64,000 nt of DNA, taken from assembly GCA_900102115.1 (NCBI GenBank), contig FNAW01000003.1, positions 496,001 to 560,000 of the forward strand, in the 5' to 3' direction. A program made the position numbers and the translations under genes. Shown here in pieces: positions 24,496-34,332 of the stretch. Every line of letters begins with the position of its first letter. Within the stretch, counting starts at the first letter, position 1. The notes under the pieces were generated by a model, which was not told the origin of the DNA, did no database searches, and saw only the letters and a list, made by a program, of their open reading frames with translations. Origin of the DNA: Blastococcus fimeti (GTDB lineage Bacteria; Actinomycetota; Actinomycetes; Mycobacteriales; Geodermatophilaceae).

Positions 24496-25568
24496 GGAGC
24501 GTCCTCATCGCCGCGGGCATCGGCCTGATCTTCTCGATCCTGCTGACCCCGGTCGCCATCCGCGCCTTCCGGCGGCAGGGGCTGGGCCAGGAGATCCGGG
24601 ACGACGGGCCCGAGAGCCACCTGTCCAAGAAGGGCACGCCCACCATGGGCGGGACGGTGATCGTCGGGGCCACCCTGGTCGGCTACCTCGTCGCCCACCT
24701 GGCGTTCGTCGGCGACGACGGCTGGGGCTTCAGCGCCACCGGCCTGCTGCTGCTGTTCCTGATGGTCGGCATGGGCACCGTCGGCTTCCTCGACGACTAC
24801 CTCAAGATCCGGCACCGCCGCAGCCTGGGCCTGAACAAGACCGCCAAGCTGGTCGGTCAGCTGCTCGTCGGCGTGGTCTTCGCGGTGCTCGCGATCAACT
24901 TCCCGAGCAACGGGCTCACGCCGGCCTCGACCGTCGTCTCCTACGTCCGCGACATCGAGCCGCTCGCGCTGGGGTCGATCGGCTTCGTGATCCTGGCCTA
25001 CCTGTTCATCGCCGGGTTCTCCAACGCCGTGAACCTGACCGACGGCCTGGACGGGCTGGCGGCCGGCTCCTCGGCCATGGTGCTGGCGTCCTACATCGTG
25101 ATCTCGTTCTGGCAGTTCACCCACGACTGCGCCAGCGAGCTCATCGACGGCTGCTACCAGGTGCGCGACCCGCTGGACATCACCCTCGTCGCGGCGTCCG
25201 CCATGGGCGCGTGCCTGGGCTTCCTGTGGTGGAACACCAGCCCCGCGCGGATCTTCATGGGCGACACCGGCTCGCTGGCCCTGGGCGGGCTCATCGCGGG
25301 GCTGGCCATCGTCACCCGAACCGAGCTGCTGCTGGTCGTGCTGGGCGGGCTGTTCGTCGCCGTCACGCTCTCGGTGGTCATCCAGGTCGCCTTCTTCCGG
25401 GCGACCCGGCGCCGGGTGTTCCGGATGGCGCCGCTGCACCACCACTTCGAGCTGGCCGGCTGGACCGAGAACACCGTGATCGTGCGGTTCTGGCTGGTCA
25501 CCGGCATGGCCGTGGCGTTCGGGCTGGGGCTGTTCTACGCGGACTGGCTCTCCTTCGCGGGGCTCTGA
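24492..25568 (+). CDS. mraY: Phospho-MurNAc-pentapeptide transferase MraY
   Basis: A 358-residue polytopic enzyme that transfers phospho-MurNAc-pentapeptide to undecaprenyl phosphate, giving lipid I. Seen: about ten transmembrane helices, KKGTPTMGG near residue 40, FLDDYLK with the paired aspartates, NLTDGLDGLA, IFMGDTGSLALGG and the HHHFELAGWTE loop. Length and motifs are normal for the family. It overlaps murF by four bases and is followed three bases later by murD. Confidence 0.97.
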   Translation: MRSVLIAAGIGLIFSILLTPVAIRAFRRQGLGQEIRDDGPESHLSKKGTPTMGGTVIVGATLVGYLVAHLAFVGDDGWGFSATGLLLLFLMVGMGTVGFLDDYLKIRHRRSLGLNKTAKLVGQLLVGVVFAVLAINFPSNGLTPASTVVSYVRDIEPLALGSIGFVILAYLFIAGFSNAVNLTDGLDGLAAGSSAMVLASYIVISFWQFTHDCASELIDGCYQVRDPLDITLVAASAMGACLGFLWWNTSPARIFMGDTGSLALGGLIAGLAIVTRTELLLVVLGGLFVAVTLSVVIQVAFFRATRRRVFRMAPLHHHFELAGWTENTVIVRFWLVTGMAVAFGLGLFYADWLSFAGL

Positions 25569-25570
25569 CC

Positions 25571-26992
25571 ATGGCCGACCTGAGCGAGGCCAGGGTCCTC
25601 GTCGCGGGGCTGGGTGTGTCGGGCGTCGCCGCGGCGCGGGTGCTGCTGGGCCTCGGCACCACCGTGGCGCTCACCGACGCCACCGAGCGTCCCGTCGTCG
25701 CCGAGCTCACCGCGGCGGGCGCGACCTGGCTGGGGGAGCTGTCGGAGGTGCCCGAGGGCACCGACCTCGTCGTCACCTCCCCGGGCTGGCGCCCGGACCA
25801 CCCCCTGCTCGCCGACGCCGCGCGCCGCGGCGTCGAGGTGGTGGGGGAGCCGGAGCTCGCCTGGCGGCTGCGGATCGCCGGCCCCGACGGCGTCCCCGCG
25901 CCCTGGCTGGCGGTCACCGGCACCAACGGCAAGACGACGACGGTCACCATGCTGGAGGCGGTCCTGCTCGCCGCCGGCCGCCGGGCGGTGGCTGCGGGCA
26001 ACGTCGGCCGGCCCCTGGTCGAGGTGGTCACCGCCAGCGACCCCGACGGGACGCCGACCTTCGACGCGATCGCCGTCGAGCTGTCCAGCTTCCAGCTGCA
26101 CTGGTCCTCGACCCTCGCGCCGGCCGCCGCCGCGGTGCTCAACGTCGCCGACGACCACACCGACTGGCACGGCTCGTTCCCCGCCTACCGCGACGCGAAG
26201 GCCCGCATCCTCGAGCGCGCGCCGGTCGCCGTCGCCGACGCGGGCGACCCGGTCGCGGCCGCGCTCGCCGCCGCCCACCCGCATCCGGTCACCGTCACCC
26301 TCGGCGAGCCCGGGCCCGGCCAGCTCGGCGTGCGCGCCGGGGCGCTGGTCGATCGCGCCTTCGCCGCCGATCCGGCGGGGGAGGTGCTGCTCGAGGCCGG
26401 CCTGCTGCAGGTGCCCGGGCCGCACAACACGGTCAACGCACTGGCCGCCGCGGCGCTGGCCCGCGCCGCCGGCGTCCCCGCCGAGGCCGTCGGACGGGGC
26501 CTGGCCGGCTTCCGCGGCGGCGCGCACCGCAACGTGCGGGTGGCCACCGTCGACGGCGTGGACTGGGTCGACGACAGCAAGGCCACCAACCCGCACGCGG
26601 CCGGGGCGTCGCTGGCCTCCTATCCGCGCGTGGTGTGGATCGCCGGCGGGCTGCTCAAGGGCGCCGACGTCGATCCGCTGGTGGCCGCGGTCGCGCCGCG
26701 GCTGGCCGGAGTGGTCCTGCTGGGCCGCGACCGGGAGCTGATCGCCGCAGCGCTGGCGCGACACGCCCCGGCGGTCCCCGTCGTAGCGGTCCCCAGCGGC
26801 GACGATGAGGGGATGGATGGGACGGGTGTGACTGCCGAGGCGACGACGGCGCGCGTGGTGGCCGCCGCGCGCGACCTGGCGCGCCCCGGCGACACCGTGC
26901 TGCTCGCGCCGGCGGCCGCCTCCATGGACGTCTACCGCGACTACGCCCACCGGGGCACCGCCTTCGCCGCCGCGGTCCGGGCGCTGGGCTGA
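25571..26992 (+). CDS. murD: UDP-MurNAc-L-Ala:D-Glu ligase MurD
   Basis: A 473-residue Mur ligase adding D-glutamate to UDP-MurNAc-L-Ala. Seen: N-terminal Rossmann part RVLVAGLGVSGVAAA, P-loop GTNGKTTT (117-124), VELSSFQLHWS, NVADDHTDWHGS, and DDSKATNPHAA with IAGGLLKGAD in the C-terminal domain. Length is typical. ATG at 25571 is three bases after mraY; ftsW begins four bases after its stop. Confidence 0.96.
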   Translation: MADLSEARVLVAGLGVSGVAAARVLLGLGTTVALTDATERPVVAELTAAGATWLGELSEVPEGTDLVVTSPGWRPDHPLLADAARRGVEVVGEPELAWRLRIAGPDGVPAPWLAVTGTNGKTTTVTMLEAVLLAAGRRAVAAGNVGRPLVEVVTASDPDGTPTFDAIAVELSSFQLHWSSTLAPAAAAVLNVADDHTDWHGSFPAYRDAKARILERAPVAVADAGDPVAAALAAAHPHPVTVTLGEPGPGQLGVRAGALVDRAFAADPAGEVLLEAGLLQVPGPHNTVNALAAAALARAAGVPAEAVGRGLAGFRGGAHRNVRVATVDGVDWVDDSKATNPHAAGASLASYPRVVWIAGGLLKGADVDPLVAAVAPRLAGVVLLGRDRELIAAALARHAPAVPVVAVPSGDDEGMDGTGVTAEATTARVVAAARDLARPGDTVLLAPAAASMDVYRDYAHRGTAFAAAVRALG

Positions 26993-26996
26993 GGCC

Positions 26997-28484
26997 ATGA
27001 CGACGACGCAGACCCGTCCTCGTCCCGGCCGCGCCGCGCGCGAGGAGCGGGCGCCGGCCCGGCGCTGGTCGGGCCCGGCCTGGCTCGACGGTCCCATGAC
27101 CAGCTGCCACCTGGTGCTGGGCGCGGCCGGCCTGCTGCTGCTCATCGGGCTGGTCATGGTGTTCTCCGCCTCCTCGATCGAGGCCGCGCTGGCCGAGCAG
27201 TCGGCCTGGGCGCCCGGCGTGCAGCAGCTCGTCTGGGCGGGCCTGGGTCTGGGCGCGATGCTGGTGACGATGCGGCTGCCGATCGGGCTGATCCGGCGCT
27301 GGTCGCCGATCGGCCTGGTGGTCGTCGCGGTTCTGCTGCTCCTGGTGCTGGTGCCCGGTATCGGCGTGCGGCTCAACGGCGCGCGCCAGTGGATCGACCT
27401 GGGCTTCACGCTCTTCCAGCCCTCCGAGCTGGCCAAGATCGTGTTCGCGCTCTGGGGCGCGCACGTGCTCGCGCTGCGCGAGCGCTACCTGACGACGTCC
27501 TCGCTGCTGGTGCCCGTGCTGCCGGTGTTCGGCGTCCTCTCGCTGCTGATCATCGCCGAGCCGGACTTCGGTGGGGTCGTGAGCCTGGGCCTGGTGCTCA
27601 CCGGGCTGCTCTGGGCCGGCGGCATGCCGCTGCGCTGGTTCGGCGCGGCGGCCGCCGGCGGCGCCGCCCTGCTGGCCGTCGTGGTGACCGTCTCGGCCGA
27701 GCGCCGGGACCGCCTCACCTCGTTCATGGACCCGTTCGCCGACCCGACCGACAGCGGTTTCCAGGCGATCCGCGGCATGTACGCGCTGGCCAGCGGCGGG
27801 CTGTGGGGCGTGGGCCTGGGCAACAGCGCGATGAAGTGGAACATCCTCCCCGAGGCCGAGTCGGACTACATCTTCGCGATCATCGGCGAGGAGCTGGGCT
27901 TCCTCGGCTGCCTCGTCGTCGTCACCCTCTACGGGGTGCTGGCCTACGCCGGCTTCCGCATCGCCCGCCGGGCCGCGGACCGGTTCGTGCAGCTGGCCTG
28001 CGTCGCCATCACCGTGTGGCTGGTCGGCCAGGCCACCATGAACATGGGCTACGTGGTCGGCCTGCTGCCGGTGACCGGCGTGACCCTCCCGTTGATCTCC
28101 GCGGGCGGCACGTCGCTCATCCTCACCCTCGCCGTCGTCGGCCTGCTCGCCCGCTTCGCCTGCACCGAGCCGGCCGCGGTGGAGTCCCTGAGCTCCCGGG
28201 ACCGCGGACGGATCGCCCGGCTCCTGCTGCCGGCGCCCTCGGCCGCCGTCGAGCCCGTCCGGCCGCGCCGCCGGCCGGAGGACCGGGACGAACGCCGCCG
28301 GATCGTCGGCAGCGGACGCACCGTGGTGCACGCCCGCAGCGCACCGACCCGCAGCGCACCGACCCGCAGCGCACCGACCCGCAGCGCACCGACCCGCAGC
28401 GCACCGACCCGCCGGGAGCGCCCCGCGGAGCGCCCCGCGCGCACCTCACCACCGCCGGCCCGGCGGCCCGGGGGACAGCGGTGA
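26997..28484 (+). CDS. ftsW: SEDS glycosyltransferase FtsW
   Basis: A 495-residue polytopic septal peptidoglycan polymerase that works with FtsI. Seen: ten predicted transmembrane helices from about residue 40, [22 protein letters not shown], the key extracellular loop [18 protein letters not shown] with conserved Asp290, and [12 protein letters not shown]. The C-terminal cytoplasmic tail (from about residue 395) is basic and contains five perfect RSAPT pentapeptides (residues 447-471), followed by Arg/Pro-rich sequence. The tail repeat is unlike the rest of the protein and may be recent. GTGA overlap with murG. Confidence 0.95.
   Translation: MTTTQTRPRPGRAAREERAPARRWSGPAWLDGPMTSCHLVLGAAGLLLLIGLVMVFSASSIEAALAEQSAWAPGVQQLVWAGLGLGAMLVTMRLPIGLIRRWSPIGLVVVAVLLLLVLVPGIGVRLNGARQWIDLGFTLFQPSELAKIVFALWGAHVLALRERYLTTSSLLVPVLPVFGVLSLLIIAEPDFGGVVSLGLVLTGLLWAGGMPLRWFGAAAAGGAALLAVVVTVSAERRDRLTSFMDPFADPTDSGFQAIRGMYALASGGLWGVGLGNSAMKWNILPEAESDYIFAIIGEELGFLGCLVVVTLYGVLAYAGFRIARRAADRFVQLACVAITVWLVGQATMNMGYVVGLLPVTGVTLPLISAGGTSLILTLAVVGLLARFACTEPAAVESLSSRDRGRIARLLLPAPSAAVEPVRPRRRPEDRDERRRIVGSGRTVVHARSAPTRSAPTRSAPTRSAPTRSAPTRRERPAERPARTSPPPARRPGGQR
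28335..28409 (+). repeat. Five perfect 15-bp tandem repeats in the ftsW tail
   Basis: CGCAGCGCACCGACC is repeated five times in frame (RSAPT). The 11-base core AGCGCACCGAC occurs again at the start of murG (codons 2-5, SAPT), 70 bp downstream, suggesting the repeat and the murG start share an origin. Confidence 0.92.
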
Positions 28485-29605
28485 GCGCACCGACGTCCCG
28501 GCCGCTCTCGGTCGTCCTCGCCGGTGGCGGCACCGGTGGGCACATCGAGCCGATGCTCGCCCTCGCCGACGCCCTGCGCCGCTCCCCGGCCGTCGGCACC
28601 GGGCTGCGGATCACCTGCCTCGGCACCGAACGCGGCATGGAGACCCGGCTGGTCCCGGCGCGCGGGTACGACCTGCGGCTGATCCCGCCGGTCCCGCTGC
28701 CGCGGAAGCCGACGCCCGACCTGCTCCGGGTGCCCGGGCGGGTGTGGCGCGCGGTGGCCGAGACCCGCGCCCTGCTCGGCGAGCTGCACGCCGACGTCGT
28801 CGTCGGTTTCGGGGGCTACGTGGCCCTGCCGGCCTACCTGGCCGCGCGGCGGGCCGGGGTGCCGGTCGTGGTGCACGAGCAGAACGCGCTGCCGGGGCTG
28901 GCCAACCGGATCGGCGCGCGGCTCGCGGCGCGGGTGGCGGTCACGACCCCGGGGACGCCGCTGCACCGGGGCGAGCACGTGGGCATGCCGCTGCGCACCG
29001 CGATCAGCTCGCTGGACCGCGCCGCCCGGCGCGCCGAGGCACGCACCGCGTTCGGGCTGGACGCCGACCGCCCCACGCTGCTGGTGTTCGGCGGCTCGCA
29101 GGGCGCGGCCACGCTCAACCGGGCGGCCGTGGGCGCTGCCGAGGCGCTGGGCGCCGCCGGGATCCAGGTGCTGCACGCCCGCGGTCCGAAGAACACCGAC
29201 GTCCTCGCGCCCGGACACACGGCCGGGGCGGCCCCCTATGTCGTCGTCGACTACCTGGAGCGCATGGACCTCGCCTACGCCGCCGCCGACCTCGCCCTCT
29301 GCCGGGCCGGCGCGGTGACCGTCGCGGAGCTCTCCGCCGTCGGGCTGCCCGGCGCGTTCGTGCCGCTGCCCATCGGCAACGGGGAGCAGCGCCGCAACGC
29401 CCTGCCGGTGGTCGAGGCCGGGGGAGGGCTGCTGGTGGAGGACGCCGAGCTCACCCCGGGCTGGATCGCCGAGCACCTCGTCCCGCTGCTCACCGACGCC
29501 GACGCGCTCGCCGGGTACGCCCGGCACGCGGCCGCGGCGGGGGCGCCCGACGCCGACGAGCGGCTGGCTGGGATCGTCCTCGACGTGGCTGGAGCAGGCA
29601 AGTGA
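28481..29605 (+). CDS. murG: UDP-GlcNAc:lipid I GlcNAc transferase MurG
   Basis: A 374-residue GT-B glycosyltransferase at the inner membrane face that makes lipid II. Seen: GGGTGGH at 15-21, [40 protein letters not shown] in the second domain, and the sugar-nucleotide site [19 protein letters not shown] followed by [12 protein letters not shown] at 28481 overlaps ftsW (GTGA) and its stop overlaps murC (GTGA). Its N-terminal MSAPT echoes the RSAPT repeat of the ftsW tail. Confidence 0.96.
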   Translation: MSAPTSRPLSVVLAGGGTGGHIEPMLALADALRRSPAVGTGLRITCLGTERGMETRLVPARGYDLRLIPPVPLPRKPTPDLLRVPGRVWRAVAETRALLGELHADVVVGFGGYVALPAYLAARRAGVPVVVHEQNALPGLANRIGARLAARVAVTTPGTPLHRGEHVGMPLRTAISSLDRAARRAEARTAFGLDADRPTLLVFGGSQGAATLNRAAVGAAEALGAAGIQVLHARGPKNTDVLAPGHTAGAAPYVVVDYLERMDLAYAAADLALCRAGAVTVAELSAVGLPGAFVPLPIGNGEQRRNALPVVEAGGGLLVEDAELTPGWIAEHLVPLLTDADALAGYARHAAAAGAPDADERLAGIVLDVAGAGK

Positions 29606-31074
29606 GCGCCGCGGACGTCGCCGCGTGGACGGGCCCCGTGCCCTCGCCCCCCGAACTGGGGGCGGTGCACTTCGTGGGCATCGGCGGTGCCGGCATGAGC
29701 GGCATCGCCCGCATCCTGCTCGCCCGCGGCGTGCGGGTCTCCGGCAGCGACCGCCGGGACACCCCGACGCTGCTGGCCCTGCGCGCCCTGGGGGCGCGGG
29801 TCGAGGTCGGCCACGCCGAGGAGCACCTGGGCGACGCCGACACCGTCGTCGTCTCCACCGCCATCCGGGACGACAACCCGGAGCTCGCCGCAGCCCGGGC
29901 CCGCGGGCTGCGGGTGCTGCCGCGGGCGGTGGCGCTGGCGTCGGTCATGGCCGGCCGGCGCAGCGTGGCGGTGGCGGGCACGCACGGCAAGACCTCGACC
30001 ACCTCGATGCTCACCGTCGCCGTCCAGGCGTGCGGCGTCGATCCCTCCTTCGCCATCGGCGGCGACCTCAACGAGTCGGGCAGCAACGCGCACTCCGGCG
30101 AGGGCGACGTCTTCGTGGCCGAGGCCGACGAGAGCGACCGCTCCTTCCTGCTGCTGGCGCCCTTCGCCGGGATCGTCACCAACGTCGAGGCCGACCACCT
30201 GGACAACTACGGCGACCTCGCCGCGGTCGAGGCCGCGTTCGACCGCTTCCTGCAGACGGTCGACCCGGCGGGCTTCGTCGTCGTCTGCGCCGACGACCCC
30301 GGCTCGGCCCGGCTGCGCGGTGTCCCGTTCCCGGCGCGGCTGCGGACCTACGGCCGTTCCGCCGACGCCGACCTGCGCCTGGACGACCTCCGGGTCGAGG
30401 GGGACGCCACCAGCTTCACCGCGGTGCTCGACGGCACCGAGCTCGGCCGGGTGCGGATCCTCGTGCCGGGGGAGCACATGGCGCTCAACAGCGCCGCGGC
30501 GCTGCTCGCCGGCCTGGAGCTCGGGCTGCCGGCGGACGGGCTGATCGACGGCCTGGGCCGTTTCGGCGGTGTGCACCGCCGGTTCGAGCTGAAGGGCGTC
30601 GTGGACGGCGTCCGGGTCTACGACGACTACGCCCACCACCCGACCGAGGTGCGCGCCCAGCTGCGGGCGGCGCGCGCGGTCGCGGGGGACGGGCGGCTGG
30701 TCGTGGCCTTCCAGCCGCACCTGTACAGCCGGACGCAGGAGTTCGCGGCCGGCTTCGGCGAGGCCCTCGGCCTCGCGGACGAGGTCGTCGTCATGGACGT
30801 CTACGGCGCGCGCGAGGACCCGGTGCCCGGGGTGACCGGCGCGATGGTCGCCGACGCCGTCCCGCTGCCCGCCCAGCAGGTGCTCTTCGAGCCGTCCTGG
30901 TCGGCGGCTGCCCCGGCGCTCGCCGACCGGGCCCGCGCCGGTGACCTGGTCATGACGATGGGCGCCGGTGACATCTCGATGGTCGGCCCCGAGGTGCTCG
31001 AGGCGCTGACGGCCCGCGCGGCCGGCCGGGACGGGAAGGACGGGGCGGGCGACGCGACGGGCGTTCCCGGGTGA
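29602..31074 (+). CDS. murC: UDP-MurNAc:L-alanine ligase MurC
   Basis: A 490-residue ATP-dependent ligase that adds the first stem residue, L-Ala. Seen: [16 protein letters not shown] (23-38), P-loop GTHGKTSTT (126-134), [21 protein letters not shown], and [14 protein letters not shown] followed by QPHLYSRT in the C-terminal domain. The tail after residue 475 is a short Gly/Asp-rich extension. GTGA overlaps with murG and with ftsQ. Confidence 0.96.
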   Translation: MSAADVAAWTGPVPSPPELGAVHFVGIGGAGMSGIARILLARGVRVSGSDRRDTPTLLALRALGARVEVGHAEEHLGDADTVVVSTAIRDDNPELAAARARGLRVLPRAVALASVMAGRRSVAVAGTHGKTSTTSMLTVAVQACGVDPSFAIGGDLNESGSNAHSGEGDVFVAEADESDRSFLLLAPFAGIVTNVEADHLDNYGDLAAVEAAFDRFLQTVDPAGFVVVCADDPGSARLRGVPFPARLRTYGRSADADLRLDDLRVEGDATSFTAVLDGTELGRVRILVPGEHMALNSAAALLAGLELGLPADGLIDGLGRFGGVHRRFELKGVVDGVRVYDDYAHHPTEVRAQLRAARAVAGDGRLVVAFQPHLYSRTQEFAAGFGEALGLADEVVVMDVYGAREDPVPGVTGAMVADAVPLPAQQVLFEPSWSAAAPALADRARAGDLVMTMGAGDISMVGPEVLEALTARAAGRDGKDGAGDATGVPG

Positions 31075-31880
31075 GCCGCACGGGGACGACCACCCGCGAC
31101 CGCGACCGCGGCGCACCGCGGCGGCCGTCCGAGCGCGGGGGCACCGCCCCGGTCACCCCGCTGCGAGACCGCCGCCGCCGGCGCGGGACCTCGACCCACC
31201 GCCGTCGCGCGCTGCAGGCCGCCGCCGGCGTGCTGGTGCTGGGCGTGCTCGCCTGGGCCCTCTGGGCCGGCCCGCTGCTGTCGGTGCGCTCGGTCCAGGT
31301 CGACGGCGCGTCCACGCTGCCGGCCGACCTGGTGCGCGAGGCCGCGGGCGTCCCGGACGGCACCCCGCTGCTGCGGGTCGACGTCGACGCCGCGCGCGAC
31401 GCCGTCGCGGAGCTGCCGCAGGTCGAGTCGGTGACGGTCAGCCGGGGCTGGCCCAGCCGCGTGGTCATCACCCTGGTGGAGCGGACGCCGCTGGCGGTCG
31501 TCGGCGAGCCCGGGCGTCGCTCCCTGCTCGACGCGCGGGGCGTGCTCTTCGACACCGTCACCGGCGAGCCGCCGGCCGGGGTCGTGCCCCTGGCCGTCGA
31601 CGACCCCGGTCCGGACGACCCCGCGACCGCCGCGGCGCTCGCGGCCATCGGCGCGCTGCCTCCCGCGCTGCGCGAGCAGGTGACCCTCGCCGCCGCCCCC
31701 GACGCGGAGCGGATCACGCTGACGCTCGCCGACGGCACGGTGGTGCAGTGGGGCGGGGCCGAGACGTCGGAGAAGAAGGCGGAGGTCCTCGCCGCACTGC
31801 TCGAGGAGATCGCCGAGGGCACGCTCGCGCCCGCCGCCGAGCTGGACCTCAGCGTCCCCGAGGCCGTCGTCCTGCGCTGA
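31071..31880 (+). CDS. ftsQ: Division protein FtsQ/DivIB
   Basis: A 269-residue bitopic protein. Seen: a 45-residue Arg-rich cytoplasmic tail, one transmembrane helix at about 48-68, then a POTRA domain (LLSVRSVQVDGASTLPADLVREAAG and following) and an FtsQ beta domain ending near the C-terminus. It connects FtsL/DivIC with the FtsWI complex in the periplasm-like space. GTGA overlap with murC. It ends this coupled run; a 387-bp regulatory gap separates it from ftsZ. Confidence 0.93.
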   Translation: MSRTGTTTRDRDRGAPRRPSERGGTAPVTPLRDRRRRRGTSTHRRRALQAAAGVLVLGVLAWALWAGPLLSVRSVQVDGASTLPADLVREAAGVPDGTPLLRVDVDAARDAVAELPQVESVTVSRGWPSRVVITLVERTPLAVVGEPGRRSLLDARGVLFDTVTGEPPAGVVPLAVDDPGPDDPATAAALAAIGALPPALREQVTLAAAPDAERITLTLADGTVVQWGGAETSEKKAEVLAALLEEIAEGTLAPAAELDLSVPEAVVLR

Positions 31881-32165
31881 GCCGGGACCGGTCGTCGCCG
31901 GTCATCGCGCCGTCATCGCGCACCGTCGCCGGGCGCCTCCGCAGGGCGCGGACCGGCCCGCCCGGACGACACGCCCATCGCCGCGACACGCCCGGCGGGA
32001 GAAACAAATGTCGCGCATGTGATTCCTGGGATCGGCGGGAGTCTGCACCCCGGCATGAGACGAATCGAGGGCGAGTCGTCACGATCAGTGGTGCAGTTGT
32101 GATCGATGAGTCGCGAGTGTTCAGGCTTAGTTCGCCCTACCGACACGCCGAGCCGGGCGAGGTGC

Positions 32166-32195
32166 TTGTAGCGCCTCTCGGCCCCCACCTAACTT
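32166..32195 (+). promoter_or_regulatory. Possible ftsZ promoter 1
   Basis: TTGTAG (32166-32171), an 18-bp spacer and TAACTT (32190-32195) fit a SigA-type promoter. Transcription would start near 32202, about 65 bases before ftsZ. Confidence 0.4.
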
Positions 32196-32212
32196 CATCC
32201 CTGTCGAGCAAG

Positions 32213-32243
32213 TTGACATAACTGTAAGGCTGAACTTGAGGAT
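32213..32243 (+). promoter_or_regulatory. Possible ftsZ promoter 2
   Basis: A perfect TTGACA -35 box (32213-32218) is followed after 19 bp by GAGGAT (32238-32243), a weak -10 box. A perfect -35 hexamer is rare in DNA of this GC content, which is the main support. Confidence 0.4.
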
Positions 32244-32267
32244 GAGGGTCCAGTTGGGGAGCGCCGC

Positions 32268-33539
32268 ATGACACCTCCGCACAACTATCTAGCGGTCATC
32301 AAGGTCGTCGGCATCGGCGGCGGCGGGGTGAACGCGGTCAACCGCATGATCGAAGTCGGCCTCAAGGGGGTCGAGTTCATCGCGATCAACACCGACGCCC
32401 AGGCTCTCCTGATGAGCGACGCCGACGTCAAGCTCGACGTCGGCCGGGAGCTCACGCGGGGTCTCGGCGCCGGTGCCCAGCCCGACGTGGGCCGGCAGGC
32501 CGCCGAGGACCACCGCGAGGAGATCGAGGAGGTCCTCAAGGGGGCCGACATGGTCTTCGTGACGGCCGGCGAGGGCGGTGGCACCGGCACCGGTGGCGCA
32601 CCCGTCGTCGCCTCGATCGCGCGCAAGCTCGGTGCGTTGACGATCGGCGTGGTCACCCGCCCGTTCGCCTTCGAGGGCAAGCGGCGCGCGGTGCAGGCCG
32701 AGTCGGGCATCGAGGAGCTGCGCAACGAGTGCGACACGCTCATCGTCATCCCGAACGACCGGCTGCTCCAGCTCGGCGACCGGAACGTCAGCGTGATGGA
32801 CGCCTTCCGCACCGCCGACCAGGTGCTGCTCTCCGGTGTCCAGGGCATCACGGACCTGATCACCACGCCCGGCCTGATCAACCTGGACTTCGCCGACGTC
32901 AAGTCGGTCATGTCGGGTGCCGGGTCCGCACTCATGGGCATCGGCAGCGCCCGCGGGGACAACCGCGCGCTGCTCGCCGCCGAGCAGGCGATCGCCAGCC
33001 CGCTGCTGGAGGCCTCGATGGAGGGCGCCCACGGCGTGCTGCTGTCGATCTCCGGCGGTTCCGACCTGGGGCTGTTCGAGATCAACGAGGCCGCCTCGCT
33101 GGTCTCCGACGCCGCGCACCCGGACGCCAACATCATCTTCGGTGCCGTCATCGACGACGCCCTGGGTGACGAGGTGCGGGTGACCGTGATCGCCGCCGGC
33201 TTCGACAGCGGCAAGCCCAACGTGCGCAAGGACGGCGCGGCCGCCACCGTCCCGGGCAGCCAGTCCAACGGATCGGTGCCCAGCGGGCTGTCACCGCACC
33301 GCCGCCCCTCCATGACGCCGATGAACCCGGTGGCCGCTCCGGCGCCGCAGGGCTCCGGCGAGCGGCTCGCGCCGGCGCCCCAGGCGCAGGCTCCCGCAGC
33401 GCGCCCGGCACCGGCCCAGGGCGGTGGCATCACCGTGCCGCCGCTGCCGCCGATCCCGAGCGCGATCAACGGTCGCCGGCCGCTGTCGAACGAGGACTTC
33501 GAGGAGGAGCTGGACATCCCGGAGTTCCTCAAGCAGTAG
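32268..33539 (+). CDS. ftsZ: Cell division GTPase FtsZ
   Basis: A 423-residue tubulin homologue that forms the Z-ring. Seen: [17 protein letters not shown], tubulin signature GGGTGTGG (103-110), the T7 loop [13 protein letters not shown], a Pro/Ala-rich linker (about 320-405) and the conserved C-terminal peptide [12 protein letters not shown] that binds SepF and other tethers. ATG at 32268 follows GGGGAGCG. The codons FLKQ-stop at the very end are followed by two degenerate copies of the same 15 bases. No ftsA is present, as normal for actinobacteria. Confidence 0.98.
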   Translation: MTPPHNYLAVIKVVGIGGGGVNAVNRMIEVGLKGVEFIAINTDAQALLMSDADVKLDVGRELTRGLGAGAQPDVGRQAAEDHREEIEEVLKGADMVFVTAGEGGGTGTGGAPVVASIARKLGALTIGVVTRPFAFEGKRRAVQAESGIEELRNECDTLIVIPNDRLLQLGDRNVSVMDAFRTADQVLLSGVQGITDLITTPGLINLDFADVKSVMSGAGSALMGIGSARGDNRALLAAEQAIASPLLEASMEGAHGVLLSISGGSDLGLFEINEAASLVSDAAHPDANIIFGAVIDDALGDEVRVTVIAAGFDSGKPNVRKDGAAATVPGSQSNGSVPSGLSPHRRPSMTPMNPVAAPAPQGSGERLAPAPQAQAPAARPAPAQGGGITVPPLPPIPSAINGRRPLSNEDFEEELDIPEFLKQ

Positions 33540-33570
33540 CTCCTCGAGCAGTAGCTCCTCGAGGAGGAGC
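33525..33570 (+). repeat. 15-bp near-triplication at the ftsZ stop with a hairpin
   Basis: TTCCTCAAGCAGTAG (end of ftsZ) is followed by CTCCTCGAGCAGTAG and CTCCTCGAGGAGGAG. The last copy contains the palindrome CTCCTCGAGGAG, which could form a small hairpin. The second copy repeats an in-frame stop. Confidence 0.75.
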
Positions 33571-33581
33571 AGGCGCGGCCG

Positions 33582-33587
33582 TAGGGT
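33582..33587 (+). promoter_or_regulatory. -10 element, leaderless promoter of pgeF
   Basis: TAGGGT, seven bases before ATG at 33595; no ribosome site is visible. Confidence 0.5.
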
Positions 33588-33594
33588 CGAGCCG

Positions 33595-34332
33595 ATGAGT
33601 ACCTCCCCGACCGCCTCGTCGTCGGTACGACCCCGCCGGGTCGTCACCGATCGACGGGGCGGTCGCTCGTTGCCGCCCTACGACTCCTTCAACCTCGGCA
33701 GCCACGTCGGCGACGATCCCGCCGCGGTGGCCGCCAACCGCGCCCGCGTGGCCCGCGAGCTCGCCGTCGGCGAGGACAGGCTGGTCTGGATGGACCAGGT
33801 GCACGGCACGCAGGTGGCGATCGTGGAGGGCCCGCAGGACGGCCCGCTGCCGGAGACCGACGCCGTCGTCACCACCACCCCGGGCCTGGTCCTCTGCGTC
33901 CTGGCGGCCGACTGCGTGCCCGTGCTGCTCACCGATCCGGTGGCCGGTGTGGTCGCCGCGGTGCACGCCGGACGGGAGGGCGTGCGCCGCGGGGTGCTGC
34001 CCGCCACCCTCTCGGCCATGGCCAGCCTCGGCGCCCGTGCCCGCCACGTCACCGCGTTGCTGGGGCCGGCCGTGTGCGGCGCCTGCTACGAGGTGCCCGA
34101 GGTGATGCAGGCCGAGGTCGCCGCCGTCTCCCCGGCCGCCGCCGTGCGCACCCGGCGGGGCACCCCCGGCCTGGACCTCCGTGCCGGGCTGGCCGAGACG
34201 CTGGCCCGGGCCGGCGTGACCGAGGTGGTGCACGATCCGCGGTGCACCGTGGAGGACCGGCAGCTGTTCTCCCACCGCCGCGACGGCGTCACCGGGCGAC
34301 AGGCCGGTCTGGTCTGGCTCGACCCGGCATGA
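33595..34332 (+). CDS. pgeF: PgeF/YfiH-type laccase-domain protein
   Basis: A 245-residue member of the multicopper-polyphenol-oxidase-like (CNF1/YfiH) family. Seen: FNLGSHVGDDPAAVAANR near residue 30, MDQVHGTQV, LAADCVPVLL, VAAVHAGREGVRRG, GPAVCGACYEV and FSHRRDGVTGRQA. These supply the His-Cys-His metal site. Members act as purine nucleoside phosphorylase/deaminase or as a peptidoglycan editing factor that removes mis-incorporated L-Ser in MurC products; the position behind mur/fts genes fits the latter. The ATGA stop overlaps the next gene. Confidence 0.88.
   Translation: MSTSPTASSSVRPRRVVTDRRGGRSLPPYDSFNLGSHVGDDPAAVAANRARVARELAVGEDRLVWMDQVHGTQVAIVEGPQDGPLPETDAVVTTTPGLVLCVLAADCVPVLLTDPVAGVVAAVHAGREGVRRGVLPATLSAMASLGARARHVTALLGPAVCGACYEVPEVMQAEVAAVSPAAAVRTRRGTPGLDLRAGLAETLARAGVTEVVHDPRCTVEDRQLFSHRRDGVTGRQAGLVWLDPA

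Larger units (their letters stand above)
31881..32267. other. 387-bp non-coding leader region of ftsZ
   Basis: No gene is seen. The last 270 bp are visibly less GC-rich than the surrounding genes and hold two candidate promoters (32166-32195 and 32213-32243). A long, AT-richer ftsZ upstream region with more than one promoter is common in actinobacteria. Short imperfect inverted repeats are present, but I see no strong hairpin. Confidence 0.6.

Noticed and set aside
31748..32221. 157-codon frame running from ftsQ into the ftsZ leader
   Set aside because: It starts inside ftsQ in another frame, has no homology-like features and covers promoter elements.
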